Counted from the stretch's first letter, positions 10,154-23,190 are shown. The stretch is 64,000 nucleotides of DNA from Phoronis australis (GCA_002633005.1 NMRA01000014.1:932970-996969), one strand, 5' to 3'. Notes: generated from the sequence alone by a model not told the origin. Translations and numbers: made by a program.

Positions 10154-13100
10154 CTGGAAAAAGCATAAAGGTTTAATATCCAAAGGTTTTCGTCATCCAT
10201 TTGACGTATAAATTTTGTTTTTGACTTAACAACAGTTATATGAAGCAAACGTTTTTGTATTACTATACATCACATTTTCAAGTTCATACTCGGTTACAAT
10301 AAAAAAACTTTCCCAGTAACCGTAAATTCCAAAGTCAGAAACCTGAATTCACACGGTGTCACCGCTACTGTACACGTATCGCCCCTTCGAGATCGGCTTC
10401 TGTGTTATGTGAGGCTTCGCGTCTACACAAAATCCAGGGCCGGCTTTAATCTTGTTACCCGAAATCAAACTGTAAATCGCATTTCACATTTTCTATTCCT
10501 TTTTTCTGAACTGAAGATGGGTATCTATTATTTCGTGCTCGAGTGCAAAACGACTTACGCCCAATCCTAGTTTGCACTTAATGACCTTGGCATTAAGGCT
10601 TAAAGTTCGAAAATACGAAATTTTGAATTTTTATTCAAAATCTCGAGGTTTCACAAGAGTCTGTAGTTAGAATATAGGGGTCAAAAGAACGAAATTTTCT
10701 CGAGTTCGCACAAAAGTAGTAACAAAAGTGTCGAAAATAACTTCATGTTCACTTAGAGTACAAATATTAGACCCCGGCACCATGGGTCTGTGTCATGAAA
10801 GCGACTTAAGACTTAAGACAAAAATTTGGTCTTACGCCTCCACTTCAAAATTGTTGAAAAAAGGTTTAGCCAAGCAACCACAAGTGTATCAAACTATTGA
10901 AATAATTTATAGAAAATATACGTGTATATTCCCATAGACTTTGCAATAATTTATCCCAAGTGAGATTTAACTATTTTTGAAAAAATAGTGGAGTCGTGGA
11001 TCGTAAGACCAGAATTCGGACTCAAAATCGCACTTTTTGATATTTTCCAATCTATTTTTGTCCAAATTCAGGATGACTGTTCTGTCATTTTTCCCGAGTA
11101 CACTATATACAGTTTATATTGATGATTGCCTAATGCCAGTCTGCACTTAAGGACCGCAGTCTGACCTTGAAATTGCAGGTCATCAAGTGCGAGCCTGCAT
11201 AAATCATAGCACATCCGAGGTCAGAATAACAGACGCTTATCTAAAATAAGTAGAGCGTAAAAAATCAGTAATAATTTTGAGTGCGAATTTGAATACAAAT
11301 ATTAGACCCCGGGTCACGGAGAACTGATTTTGTCTACAACAATGCCAGTGTCATGGAACTGATTGCAGTGGTCAGTTTCCAATGCTATATGCCATACGCT
11401 CTGCACGGATAAAACGTGTGTACGTACATCAGAGTTTTTTTAAAGTTTTGTTTCGTTTGCCTTAACTAGGGCATTTCTGGTTTTCGACGAGTGCATTATC
11501 AATTGCACAACTTTAATACGAGTGGGGAGCTTAACAAAAATGTTTAACTTGTTTGTTTGAAAGGGTGTGATGTTTGTTAGCAAAATAATTTGTCATTGGC
11601 GACGTTTAAACGTAAAACGAAACATGTAAACTCTTTGATGAATAAATGTAGGTTATCCACATACGTAAGAATTCTACTGGTACATGTACCAGCCAGAGCG
11701 AAGGTCGAGTTGGGACATTTCTGTTGAAATGAAAAGGAAACAGGATATCGCAGTTGTATTCCTTTGTATGTGAGATTTTCTATTTATTCCACATATACGA
11801 TGTCGTGTTGTCATGTGCTTTGGTTTACTTGTTATATGTAGTAGTATTATTATAGTTCAGTCGTACGATCAACACGGAGGAAATATTTTTATTGTTGTTT
11901 CCATTCCAGAAGCCAAGAAACGAAAATAGTTTTAAAAAACTCAGAAATTCACCGGAGCTCTAAAACGACACAGTGCTGCACGTTCATGCTTCAATTTTTA
12001 TATTCCCGGGTGGATTGTTTTTAATTTTTCAGCGAACTTTTAATATTGTTGAGCGGGTCATTGTTTTAACTTTTACTTTCCAGAAACAGAAAATTCTTAC
12101 ACATTCATTATGAAATAAAACATTACGAGTTTCGTCACAGAAAACATTGTGACTTAACGGGCAGGGATACACTTGGCATTTAATAAATAAATGTGACGTC
12201 ACATAACTACAAACTAAAGCACATGGAAAAATGACATCGCCGTGATGTAAATAAGTCCATATATATATGGGATTATAGGTTACCTTACATACATAGGAAT
12301 ACTATTGCCATATCCTGTCTCGAATTCATTTCATTCTCAGATGACATTGCAAGGCCCGGCCAAACACTTTGGTGGGCCGTTGAGGGGAAAGTGTCGCCGT
12401 AAAATTACGCTCGTAATTACCAGCGTAAATTAAATTGCAGGAGTGTCGCCGTACAATTACGCTCGTAAATTAAATGGTGAAAAGTTTCGTCGTAAAATTA
12501 CGCTCGTAATTACGAGCGTAAGTTAAATTGCAAAAGTGTTGCGGTAAAATTACGCCCGTAAATTAAATGGGGTAAATGTCGCCGTAAATTACGCTCGTAA
12601 AATACCTTAAGAACGTTCCAAATTTGAACCAATCAGTGATGACCTACTGAACATACACGACTGTTGCTGGGCAGCTCGTTCTTGCACAATCGCTGACATT
12701 GCAGCAACGATTTGATCCGCCATGATTCAGAGTTCGTATCGTAGACATGAAACCCGCCAATAAATAAGTATTTCCATGAGCGTACGCGATCTTTGTAAAA
12801 TCCAACGTCATTGGCTAAGAGTTTAACTAAATTACGAGCGTAATTTTACGCCGTAAAGAATTAAATTACGCTCGTAATTTTACGGCGTAATTAACGGCGT
12901 AAATAACGGCGTAATGTACACAATTACGCTCGTATTTTTCCGGCGACACTTTCCCCTCAACGGCCCATCATAAAACCCAGCATAGGGCAAGGCAAGTATG
13001 ATGATTGAGGAGAGCTTGGCAGACCGGATGCCGACTGGGGGGTGGACAAGGTCCAGAACATTTATTACTTAATCTATATAGCTGGAATATAAATGGCTTG

Positions 13101-16100
13101 GCACGAAAATTTATAAACTATGATTTTAAACGTTAAGTTGTTTGATGTCATACAATCGCAAGACACGTACGTGGGCTAATACTATCTAAGATTTTGATAT
13201 TGAGAGTTATGAACCTCTCACTATAACTAGGAAAAGCATGAGAAAAGGAATACCGGAGAATTATCTTGTTTGGTCGAAGTCTAACATATCTATTTCCAGA
13301 AGCTGAATCGAGGTCAGATGGCATTATTGTCATAAGTATTTTAATGCAAAGGTACTTTTTACAGGGCTTAGTATATCTCCAAAGGAACCCAGCATTTATT
13401 CAGACAAGGAGCCCAGCATTCATTCAGACGACTTTTAGTGTGCGAATGTGTTAAGTCAGACAGTTGCTTTCATTGTTGTGATCTGTCGGTATTTGGTGAT
13501 ATCAATGTCACCTCCTCAGCAGAATTGGAAAGCTGCAGTTGAGCAAGGCTGTGGACTTTGATGTTGTTCCAGTTAAGGTCTACAAATATTCTACACCAGC
13601 GTTGAAGAGTTGGTGTGTGTACAGATTAGTGGATTAGAGCTGTGATAGTTCCTTTGTTATAAACGCTTCCAAAAAAGAAGACCCACAGAGTTACAACACG
13701 TAAAGTGGTCTGTTGGCCGGTTTTGAAAGAAGTTTTCTCCCACGCACCAACGACTGTGTAGTTTCATGTGTGACCTGTAGTTTCCAAGGAATAATTGAAC
13801 AAATCAGTCACGGAAAGCTGCTGCTGGTTTAGGTATACTTGTTAGGAATAGAAGTAGCTGTGATTGGGCAGCATTGAATAATGTGTCATTACCTGAAGTT
13901 GTGATAGACTGGTAATAATTAGTACGTCATTAGCTGAAGCTGTGATTGGCCAGTAATAAGATGTGAGATTTTTTCGATTCATAATGTCGTTATTTGATCA
14001 TTCATTCACCATATTTCATCACGAGAGGAAAATTCAAAAGTGCCGATAAGTTTGTTGCAAAACATACATATTGGCGTACAATCTTGAAACTTGAGTTCGT
14101 GTTTGGCGGGTTTTGCAACTGAAATTAAAAGTCACGTTTGGCATGAGATCGCTCAGCGTGAAGTCACCGTCAAAATGGCATCGGATTTCACGACCTGGTA
14201 TTTGTCAAATCAGTTTCAGCATGAAATATTTCACGTATGCTGTAGTCCGTAGGCCCCGGAAGTCGCCTTCAGTTGCCTGGCAAATACGTTCTTCTATCTA
14301 CATGCTTTCCTCGTTTTTTGATGCCTTTAACACGACGTCATTCACAAACTTACCTCCAGCCAGTAGAGCGCATGGAGTGGAGCAGACTATATTTTCCTGC
14401 GAGTCGCCAAGGCAATGTTTGCCACCGTGGGCTGGTTTCGGGTTGGTGCATGTTCTCTCACGCGTCTTCACCCCTGGACCACACGTCTTTGAGCAGGTGC
14501 TATAGTTTCCCCAAGAACTCCATCCACCTTGAACTAGAAGAAAGAGACTTATTGAGAGAAGCAGCCCCTCTCGTGCAAGATATGTTTGTTAGTTGGTTTA
14601 TCAGGGCTTCACTTTAGCTATAGACCGTCGTCACGCAGTCGCCATTTTAGTAGTGAGCCTCTTTTTGGTTTATAAAAACAATACATTTGACAAACGAATA
14701 TAACGAGGCACGCGAAAAAAGTCACACTTTACGCTGTATTTAAGCTCAAAATGCATTGTTTTTAAAACCTAAAATGAGGCTCACTTTTAAAATGGCGACC
14801 GCGTGAATACGGTGTATTGTAGGTAGTTCACAAGTTAACTCAGTTTTATGAAATTGGCTAATAGGGCCTACAGCATGGTAGGTTCTGTTCTGTATCACTG
14901 GAAATTGATGAAATGGTGCAGCTTTTATGTTAGTTTTAATACTTTCAAAAACAAAATCCATCTGATATCAGCTATATTGGGACAGGGCTTTTTTCTCAAT
15001 CAAACCCACTTTACAAACCAGATTCAGAGGTTGGCTGTCCACCAGGAACAAGCCATTTAGTTTAAGAAATGGCTCAGAGATGTGCTTGCATGGCTTTTGA
15101 ATAAGAATTTGAAGAACTTTGCTAGAATGATGTGTACCGGCATTTTATTCTGCAGGAGCACGGTGCAGGCTTAAAATGAATCGGGGCGCACGACGGAACC
15201 AATCGTGCTTTTTTAGCATTACAATTTCTGAATACTATTGGTGTCTAACTCACTTGGACAAGGTGGCTTCTGGCACAATTGGGTGACATTAGAGGATCCC
15301 TGGCAGTACTTGCCGCCAAGTGTCGGCGCTGGATCATTACACTGACGCCGCTTAGATAGTTTTCCAGTGCCGCATTGCCCAACGCAGCTCGATTCTGTCC
15401 ATTCTCCCCAATTACCCGGTTCTGAAATCGACATCATTAGCCAATTATCGACTACTAGAGCTAGTCATTAAGTCCAGTAGCCGATGTCAGTAAACACAGA
15501 GGCCCGAAATTAATACAGTTTCCAAATAAAAACCCTTTGCGACGGAGCCAGTCCCAGGTAAGCCTATGAAAAGGAACACCAAGGATTATTCCAACGTTGA
15601 ATATGTGTACATATGTAACGTGATATCCTGTACTTCAAGTTTGAACCGTTAAACGTGACAAGTGCCACAATTAGTGAACGGGTATTCTCACGTGAAAAAG
15701 ACCGTCTTTAAAGTTTTACATTTTCGCGCTTTCTAAAGATGCAGGATCACTATCGTAAGCAAAACCCAACGACGTGGCCGGGCTGTATTAGTGCTGGCAT
15801 ACGCTATGACAGCACTGGAAACTCATTTCAGGGATGAATGAACTTCAAAGAAACTTGACATTGCTGCCTTAATCCTGTCGTTACGATCCTAACTGCAGTT
15901 GCGAAAAAGAAACCCAGACAGAATATGAATTACCGTAAAGTCCCCTATGCAAAGTCATGACATAATGTTGGAGAATAATGTCATGGCTTTATATTCGGGA
16001 TCGGTGTATTTTAAGTGTTCCGAAAAAATGTTTTATTTCAATTTGATCAAGTCAAGAGGCGTCGCATTTTAATTTTGCACACGCAATGTATTCCTAGTGA

Positions 16101-19100
16101 CACCTATGGGCAATATGTTGCATATACCAACAGTAATGGCACGGAAAAACAAGTTGTCGCTACTTCGGCTTCGTTCTCTTATCCTGGTTATCGCTTTAGT
16201 GTGCGTTGCTCGACTACCGTTCCCCCTCTTCCTTCACCAATGTCCAACACAGCTAATTAGTGTGGGAATTTGAGCATTTGTTCAAATGTTGTGGTTCAAT
16301 GAATTTGGCTCGTCTCAAAGTATGCTTAGTGACCCCTATTCACTACAATAGACGATGAAATAGTATACGTAACCACATGGAACATGGGAGCCTTTATTTA
16401 CTGTTTTCCATAAAATTTGGAATAATAAAGTCCAGTTGTGCCGTTGGACCATGTGTTGATTTCTGATAGAGGTCGCGAGTGTCATGTTCTGTCTGTTCGT
16501 CTCCGAATAAAGGTATAAGCTACTTAATCGAGCGCTGAAGCTTCACCAAACATGAAATGAATATCCAGTCCATGGCGTTATAGTGTGTTCTGGATTGTAA
16601 TCGCACCTTAGATGCGTGGTCAACGGTGACGAAGTACCGTACTGTGAATATGTTCCAGTAAAATAAATCGTCGTATTATCACGTGGTTTATTTGTTTCAC
16701 TGTCACGTCTCTGCCGGTGGAATAGACCTTGTGTGAATCAAATGTTTGATGCTAATTACTGGTTTTATAAAGCATAAAAGTACCAAATATATATCGTTTG
16801 TAGCTTGCAAGTAACTGGAGCTCAGAACACGGTCAGAATTCGAGTGAATCGGCCGTGGATTAATTTTCTTCGGGGCAGAAATGGAAACGCTCTACCACTG
16901 AGCAAAATGCTCGCCAGCACATTGAATTTGACTTCATCATGTTTCTGAAGAAAGATGGTCCAAAGTGAAGTGTTATTGCAATAATCCTTGACACATCTCT
17001 CCGAGCTTTTAAAGTTTTGGAGGCAGTAACCACGTTAAATTTATCTTGAGATGTCGGTTAATTTTTCATAACAGAATTATAAGAGTCATTAACTAATAGA
17101 CAGGCAGCCCAGGGCACTTAGCATAGATAGATGAACGAGCTACCAACATCTGACCACCGGAGCACTTAGTGTGCAAACCAGTAGGCCTATGTACAGAAAT
17201 GGATGGCCGCCGGTGTCTTGCCGTGTGGTCCCTGGGGACCTTACAACATGGGCGGCGCAGCACTGGAATAAGTGGGAAGCTGTAGCCCCCAGCCCTCTAT
17301 GGTGCGCCTCCCATGTACAAGGGGACCAAAAATGAGCTAAATTAGATATTCGAGATACCGCCAAACCTGATTTAAAGCGAACAACCGTGCCGTACGAAAC
17401 ACAGAATGATCCATGGCAGACAAATTGCATTGTAGAAAGAGTCCGCCTGTGAACCCAGATATGACCCCAAAAAATGAGCTAGCTGATACATCCGAGGAAC
17501 CACAAAAAGTAATTCCATACGATTCTTAACATCCTAGTATTCCACTGAGCACTAAATGGCCTTTGACACTCAAAATACTCTGGACGGTGCCAGCTTGAAA
17601 CTCCCTTGGACACTCGCGTCACACTGAGTTACGAATAGTCGATGACAGAAAGTAACCATTTTGGAAAACACTTGATAAAACTCAAACTTTGAGATACCAG
17701 AGAATCTCAAAAAGCCAGCCTGTTTCGGTGATGCTTAAGACGGCAACTAGTGAGGTTTAATGGGGTATCAAAACTGCTAGCTGGAAAGATACTTCAACAA
17801 CAAAGCATGACCCCTAAATTTGTGCTATATCGCGGAACAACTTCCAGTGAGATCTCTCATTCCATTGGCAGCTAATCAATGTTTTTAAAGAAATGAAACA
17901 ACCGTATTTTAATGTTAAATGTCTGTGAAGCGTTACACTTGTGTATATACGCACGTTTGCAGAGAGGAATTTTGTCACCGTCACACGTGTGCAAATCAAT
18001 AAGTCCGTTCACTTCCATGGGACACACCAACGTGTCTCCCACGCGTCTTGTTCGGCAATAGTTTTCGGATCCTTCAACGCTTAGTAATTCATGTCTGGTC
18101 ATTGTAATTCTGTTCCATGTGACACAATTTCCATTCATTGACCAACTCCCAGTGTATCCTTTTCCCAAGGGATCTTCCTCGAATCGACATTCGGGGCCCT
18201 TTACAGTCGCTGAGAAGACAAGTAAATTTATAGTTATACATAACAGAAGTTTTGTCCATCGAGAACGTTTAAGTTGATTTCAGTGGAGATTAACACAAAC
18301 TTTCCGCGAAAACACTTGAAATTGAAACTGAAATTGGGAGTAATTCGATGCTTGAGCAACCAATTGGGATTTACTAGGGTTAGACAGTCATGCATAAAAC
18401 CATAATGTCCTCGAAAACAAAGTTTGTACAAAAGAAAAATAACTTTAATTTCAAGTACAAAGATTAGACCCCAAATTCTAATAGAACAGAAACTGATCTT
18501 AAACTTGCAATTGGCCCTGTTTAGCTGGCTATATCAACCAATATCGAATTAGGTGTGCACTTTCATCAAATCCATAAAATCGGTTTTGAACAGGAATTTT
18601 CCTTAACACGAAAGGGCTTGATTTTTGCAAACATGGAGAAGATGTAAACTTCCAACCGGTCAAATGAAAGCGCTCTGACTGACCGAGCGACAGAAACCGA
18701 TTAAAAAAAAGGGATCCTGCCTACGACGGCATTGGAATCATAGACAAAAATGCTCAATACATCATTGACAGCGTACGAAGACCACGACAACGACGCCGAC
18801 GATGTAGCCAACACCGATGTCTATGGCAGCAACACTAACAATAGCCTTGACAAAGACGACGACGTCACCTTCAAAACTGATGACAACGCCGAAGTATCAC
18901 GAAGCGGCTACCATTAAAGAGGGTTTGCAAAGCGACACGAACGTGAATTATAACGCATATGTGCTGATTCACGTTACAATAAGAAAAAGATTTCGCAACA
19001 GCTATGCTTACGTGAACGTGAAAGTAAGCGTGAACTGTAACTGGACACCCTGAGCTCAGTTATTTTAATAACTGAGCTCAGGGTGACCAGTTATTGTAGG

Positions 19101-20818
19101 ACCAGTACATGTCAGCTATTTTACAAGAAACTCAAGTCATTCTGCCAATGCAATTTCTTTTACGTAAAAGTCTTTTCCACGAACTCCTGCGAGAAATGGT
19201 GAACTCTTACAATGCGAAATATATTTGCAGTTTAAAATAAATATATGCATGTAAATTAAGCATGTAAAAATAGCAACAAAAATTTTATCTGTTAAAAATC
19301 CATTCTAGTTCGATGATATCCAGCTTCCCCCGGCAGAATAAGGGTTTTTGGAAAACGTGCTTTCTTGCAAATAAATTTAAGAATATTTATAGACAAAAAA
19401 AATCGTGTTCATTTTATACTGAAACAAAGAAGAAAGATTGAGAACCATATCAAAATAAAAATCATTTTGATTCTTACCAAATAAGAATTAAAATGGGGCC
19501 ACAGGTTTCGCGTTTAAAGCGACGCGAATCTCTCTGTATTCGCGTAAAATATTCGAACACTAACGGGATTAAATCACGGCCAACAATGATATGTATGACG
19601 CAGTACTAAAAATGCGCTGATAATTCACGTTCACGTCGCTTGGCGAAACCTCTCTAATGACGACATTACCGACGCGAAACCACCGTCGACACTGTCGTCA
19701 TAGCCATCATCGGCGAATAACCATGACACCGCCGCTGGCACAGTCAACAACGACGATAATGCTTCAAGAAACACCAATAAACAGGAACGACTAAGAAAGC
19801 CACTAATAATACTAGTGCGTCAACAACTGCGACAAAAGGTCGATCACCAAATCCAATCTGTCCACTGCTTCGCACAATTTAACTAAATCAAGACTTCTCC
19901 GTCCATTCACAGTAATGCCACGTTCCATGAGCCATTTTCGCAACTGAGGCACAGTCAATCCACCAAACTGACTCATTTTCCGACAAATAACACAAAAATA
20001 ACTCTCAAATACTCGATACACAACATTCGATACAAGACCACGCTAGCCGATTTTTTGCCCCACATCCGGTGACGTCATTCATACTTCGGTACATGCGCAT
20101 TAAAACTCGCAACTGAACTATTGACGACAGTGTTGACCTGAAGTTACCTCCAAAACCTATATCCCCAACACCACCAGCGCCACTGACTATGATAGCGCCA
20201 CAATTAGCCATTACCGGCAAGGCTAAAGCCGACAACACCTCAGACACAAACGCAAGTTAGGAAATTTTGGCGTATATGAAACCTCCCAACTGTATTTCAT
20301 ATTTTTTGTATGGTGCTCACGTCGTTAGTTTGCCCAAGTTAGCCTTGTCCGAGTAGTAGGCCAAGTTGTGACATGCTGTTGCAGTGGGAACATTGAGACG
20401 CATTCTCGTTACTGCGATCTCAATGTTCCAATGATCTTCCTCAATAGTTGAATACCACTATGTACACAGAAAAATTACTATTAAAACTTACGTGAAACAC
20501 ATATGTGCTTAAGGTGCAAGTAGACACGTCCAGAGTTTTCTGGCGGAGTATACATATATTTAAGTCTTTCCTCTAATTCCACATTGAAAACAAATGCGCA
20601 GTTTCGTTTATACGAGCAGACACCCTGAATATCTTGCCATACAAAATCCGTTGCTCTTGCCTCAGCCCCGCTGTCTGTTTCCGGGTTAGCGTCTTGACAT
20701 GATGCAGTCGATGTGATTTTTGCTGCGATGGACACTATGACAATCACACGGTTCTCAGAGCAGGATAGTTTTGTTGGGGGGCTATCTCGTGGACCGCAGA
20801 GTGTTTCACGAATCACTT
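8856..20818 (-). CDS. Gene B: SUEL-kringle-TSP1-TSP1 transmembrane receptor with dynein-stalk-like cytoplasmic domain
   Basis: Five coding exons are supported: 20492-20818 (SUEL-like lectin), 17955-18209 (kringle-like), 15254-15421 (TSP1), 14354-14533 (TSP1) and 8856-10153 (transmembrane and cytoplasmic, ending in TGA). All internal junctions are phase 1, so the exons join in one frame to about 741 residues. A signal-peptide exon upstream of 20818 is needed but was not found. The architecture implies a type I cell-surface protein: sugar- and matrix-binding modules outside, one membrane helix, and a helical intracellular domain. It is the paralogue of gene C (31913-39586), with identical exon order. 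The introns hold an inverted-repeat element (12373-12967), a MITE (14632-14805), a diverged satellite (17190-17820) and a SAP-like open frame (19812-19976). The domain assignments are seen in the sequence. The surface-receptor role is inference, and no ligand can be named. Confidence 0.8.
12373..12967. mobile_element. Fold-back element with TGGGCCGTTGAGGGGAAAGT ends and TACGAGCGTAA palindromes
   Basis: The left end TGGGCCGTTGAGGGGAAAGT is matched by the reverse complement at 12961-12967 and leftward (ACTTTCCCCTCAACGGCCCA). Just inside both ends are tandem copies of GTGTCGCCGTAAAATTACGC and many short palindromes of the form TTACGCTCGTAATTACGAGC. The middle (12600-12830) is unique sequence. 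It lies in an intron of gene B and has no coding capacity. No clear target duplication was seen. Confidence 0.75.
14354..14533 (-). CDS. Gene B exon: thrombospondin type-1 repeat 2
   Basis: A 180-bp phase 1-1 exon between TTCTAG and GTAAGT. It encodes GWSSWGNYSTCSKTCGPGVK followed by R-x-R-x-C and three further cysteines ending VCSTPCA: the W-x-x-W, T-C-G and six cysteines of a TSP1 domain. Such domains bind matrix glycans and are often C-mannosylated on the W-x-x-W motif. Its G|AT junction leads directly into the transmembrane exon. Confidence 0.9.
14632..14805. mobile_element. 174-bp MITE, copy 1 (CACGCAGTCGCCATTTT ends)
   Basis: Nearly palindromic: CACGCAGTCGCCATTTTAGT at the left matches the complement of AAAATGGCGACCGCGTG at the right, and GTGAGCCTC...AAAACAATACATTT is mirrored too. 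A sister copy is at 24968-25137. Non-coding, in an intron of gene B. Confidence 0.75.
15254..15421 (-). CDS. Gene B exon: thrombospondin type-1 repeat 1
   Basis: A 168-bp phase 1-1 exon between TTTCAG and GTGAGT. It encodes NWGEWTESSCVGQCGTGKLS, then R-R-x-C, GGKYC and two closing cysteines (LCQKPPC). The W-x-x-W and six cysteines mark a TSP1 domain; the usual TCG is QCG here. Confidence 0.88.
17190..17820. repeat. Diverged satellite-like repeat related to 4690-5110
   Basis: AAAAATGAGCTA cores at about 17335 and 17470, with GAGATACC blocks after them at 17350 and 17690, resemble the tandem units at 4712, 4852 and 4992. The copies are old and the boundaries uncertain. It lies in an intron of gene B. 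Confidence 0.35.
17955..18209 (-). CDS. Gene B exon: degenerate kringle domain
   Basis: A 255-bp phase 1-1 exon (TTCTCAG acceptor, GTGCGT donor). It encodes PECRFEEDPLGKGYTGSWSM, then NGNCVTW, ENYCRTRRVG, LVCPMEV, LHTC and PLCK. The GY-x-G, C-x-x-W and NYCR motifs and exactly six cysteines in kringle order support the assignment. The usual PWCY is replaced by LVCP, so the lysine-binding face of plasminogen-type kringles is probably absent. Fibronectin type II is an alternative but fits less well. Confidence 0.75.
19036..19095. repeat. 60-bp palindrome
   Basis: ACCCTGAGCTCAGTTAT and its exact complement flank TTTA (19047-19084). After a two-base mismatch the match continues outward (TAACTGG / CCAGTTA). 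It would form a long hairpin and lies in an intron of gene B. Confidence 0.8.
19812..19976 (-). pseudogene. SAP-like 54-residue open frame, probable transposon remnant
   Basis: MSQFGGLTVPQLRKWLMERG followed by ITVNGRRSLDLVKLCEAV matches the helix-turn-helix layout of SAP DNA-binding motifs (LT-x-x-x-L-K-x-x-L-x-x-R-G...G-K/R...L-x). Similar N-terminal modules occur on YqaJ-type transposon proteins of marine invertebrates. It ends at a stop soon after the motif, and no partner exon was found. It sits inside an intron of gene B, so I read it as a fragment of a mobile element. Confidence 0.45.
20492..20818 (-). CDS. Gene B exon: SUEL-type lectin-like domain
   Basis: A 327-bp phase 1-1 exon (GTTACAG acceptor, GTAAGT donor). 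It encodes about 109 residues from VIRETLCGPRDSPPTKLSC to GRVYLHLKHICVS. The first Cys pair with its Leu strand, a central cysteine pair (GVCSYKRNC) and the terminal L-x-x-x-H-I-C strand match the exons in genes A and C. The inner loops are long and variable, so carbohydrate specificity cannot be deduced. Confidence 0.72.
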
Positions 20819-20881
20819 CTGTAACAAAGCCAGGTATGGTTACAGGCCGGGGGAGCGTATCTATCACCTATCGGCCCCGAG

Positions 20882-20939
20882 CTTTATGTGTCCTGCATCC
20901 ACAAAGACCCGGGACAAAAATAAACCAGGACACATAAAG
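20882..20939. repeat. Short inverted repeat
   Basis: CTTTATGTGTCCTG at 20882 and its exact complement CAGGACACATAAAG at 20926 flank about 30 bp. It could form a hairpin. Function unknown. Confidence 0.6.
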
Positions 20940-23112
20940 GATGACCCCTGTTAACATGGGGGAAGTTAGCAGTCCGCTGCATATGTTAAAACTTGTTATA
21001 ACTAAGCCATCATCACCTACGGGGTCATTCTAACGAAAGCCTTGTGCAACAAATCCATAGAAATTTGTTCTCGTCACGACGAGCCGAGTGACACTCAGTC
21101 ATTTTAGATTGAATTAAATTATGTAATAGCATTGAATGCGCAAGATAAGATCGAATTATCGTGCAATCGGCATTAACTTAAGTAAATGGAATTGAAAATA
21201 CAACTTGATGTCCTCCTATATCCATCAATCTCTTAAAAGGTTAATAGTTCTCATAGGCGGATTTAGGGGAGTAAAATGTTCAAATCATAAATGCTGCATA
21301 TATTCAAAGGTAGTTTCAGACACTTGCATGAAATTACGGGCTGGTTAGTCCTGTGTCACACTGCCGCGGCAGACCTTAGCTAGCCTCAGTGCCAGCTACC
21401 AGTGAAGACTACCGTCAAAATACAGCTTGTTAGTTAGGCCTATACAGCTTTGCGCCAAGGCTACCCTTAGGCCTAACTGGTCGCTGGCCACAGCGCTCGC
21501 TCAAACGAGGTTTATTTAGAACTTGGGTACTTCTGGCGAACTGTGCAAAGTTTTTGGCTTTCAATAGAGATTTGCCCAGACTTTTTATGAGCGCACCAAG
21601 CCTAAAAGAAAACGGGGGCTGGAATTTTTGGGAATGTCTATCTCTTACTATAAGATTCACTGGGCATGTTCATGCAGAGCTATGAATTGCAGACACTAAA
21701 TTTTGGTACTTCCTGTCTTCTAGTGGAATATTGTCTCATTTTCTACTTTTTTCGGAGTTCGTTCTTCTCTGACTGAGACATACCTTTTTCCATTTCTCCA
21801 AATAGGAGGCTCCTTCGAGCACATAAGTATGACAAGTCCAATACAAAATGTTAACATTTTTATTCATTAACCCAAAATGATTCAAACTTTTAACATAATA
21901 AGTAACTTAAAATGCACAATACTTTACAACATTTAGCATTACAAACACTATGAAAGTGGACATACATGTAACTATTACCATGGTGACCGAATAGTGTTTT
22001 CTTACTGTAACAGAGCAAGTCTCCACTGAACATAAGAAATATGTATTTCCTCTCATCAGCATACGTTTCAGTTCAATTGCATATGACAACGATCAATTTC
22101 CATGATAGCAAAGGAAGGAAATACCCTTCTTCTAAGCCTGTCGCTAGCGAAGTGCCCGACACATACAGTCGCGCCCACATGCCCACGTAACAAAGGCGCA
22201 CTGTGACGCAACAAAGACATTAGCATAAGAATAACTGAACATTTGCAACTAAATAAGAATAACAATAAAGTTACGAACGTCCCGTCACATTACGACCCAT
22301 ATTGGTTCCTAGGTTCGACCGGCCTACATAAGGAACTAAACACCAATGCTATTTTAACATAATAAGTACGCTTAACATTCCAAAAAAATTCAACGACCAA
22401 TGACTACAACTACTATAAATACACTACATATGCAAACAAATCACGAGATATTACTAATAAAACAAAATAATGAAGACTTTTCGAGCAAGCGATAGCACAT
22501 TCAGTTACAAGGAAAAAATGGCGGCATTCAGGACAAGTTCCTGAACTGATGAGCCGGAAATGTGGGTACGGAAATAACCGATGACAGCCGGTAATTATAC
22601 ACTCACAGAGAAGGGTCAAATACTGTTAAAAAATCGCTTTTGGCAAGAAAGGCGAAAAGAATATAAATGAAGGGTGTCGAAAATAAGATTTTATGTAGTA
22701 AGTATTTTCGGATACTGGAACCACATGGGCATTTTGAGACCAGCCTCCCGTTCAGTAATGCTAGGACCTCGCTAAAAAGCAAGACTTCGCGAGATTACGT
22801 GAGATGTTGCCGTGCATTTTAAATAAGAGCACGTGACTTTGACTAGGTTTTAGCTAGGTCCTAGCGTAGGTCCTAGCGTACACTAAACTCACGCCAGGTC
22901 TTTAAGACGATTTCCAAAGCAGTCCCGTCATTATTGCCAACACAAAAAACGGATTTGGTCTTTTGGGCATTTGAAGACTATTTTAAATACAACAAAATTG
23001 TTATGAACCAAGTGCACAAAATATAAAACGTGTAATAAGCATTACAAAAAGAAGTAGGTTTCGCGCGCAAACGCTGTGGACCATAAACAAGTAGGTCTCT
23101 TACTATCGGATT
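20940..23112. other. Intergenic stretch upstream of gene B exons
   Basis: This should contain the missing first exon and promoter of gene B, but no phase-1 signal-peptide exon could be recognised. A fragment of the GGCGGATTTAGG MITE end is at 21254. No other gene seen. Confidence 0.4.
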
Positions 23113-23190
23113 AGTAGTTAATGGTGTAGTGGTCAAGCACGCGCGTTCTATCTGCCAGGTCGTGAGTTCGAGTCTTTAGAATGTGCAGTT
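23113..23190 (+). repeat. tRNA-like SINE head
   Basis: A-box-like TGGTGTAGTGG (23122) and B-box-like GAGTTCGAGTC (about 23164) have tRNA spacing. The stems do not pair well and no clear anticodon loop forms, so it is a tRNA-derived SINE or tRNA pseudogene rather than a working tRNA. Confidence 0.45.
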
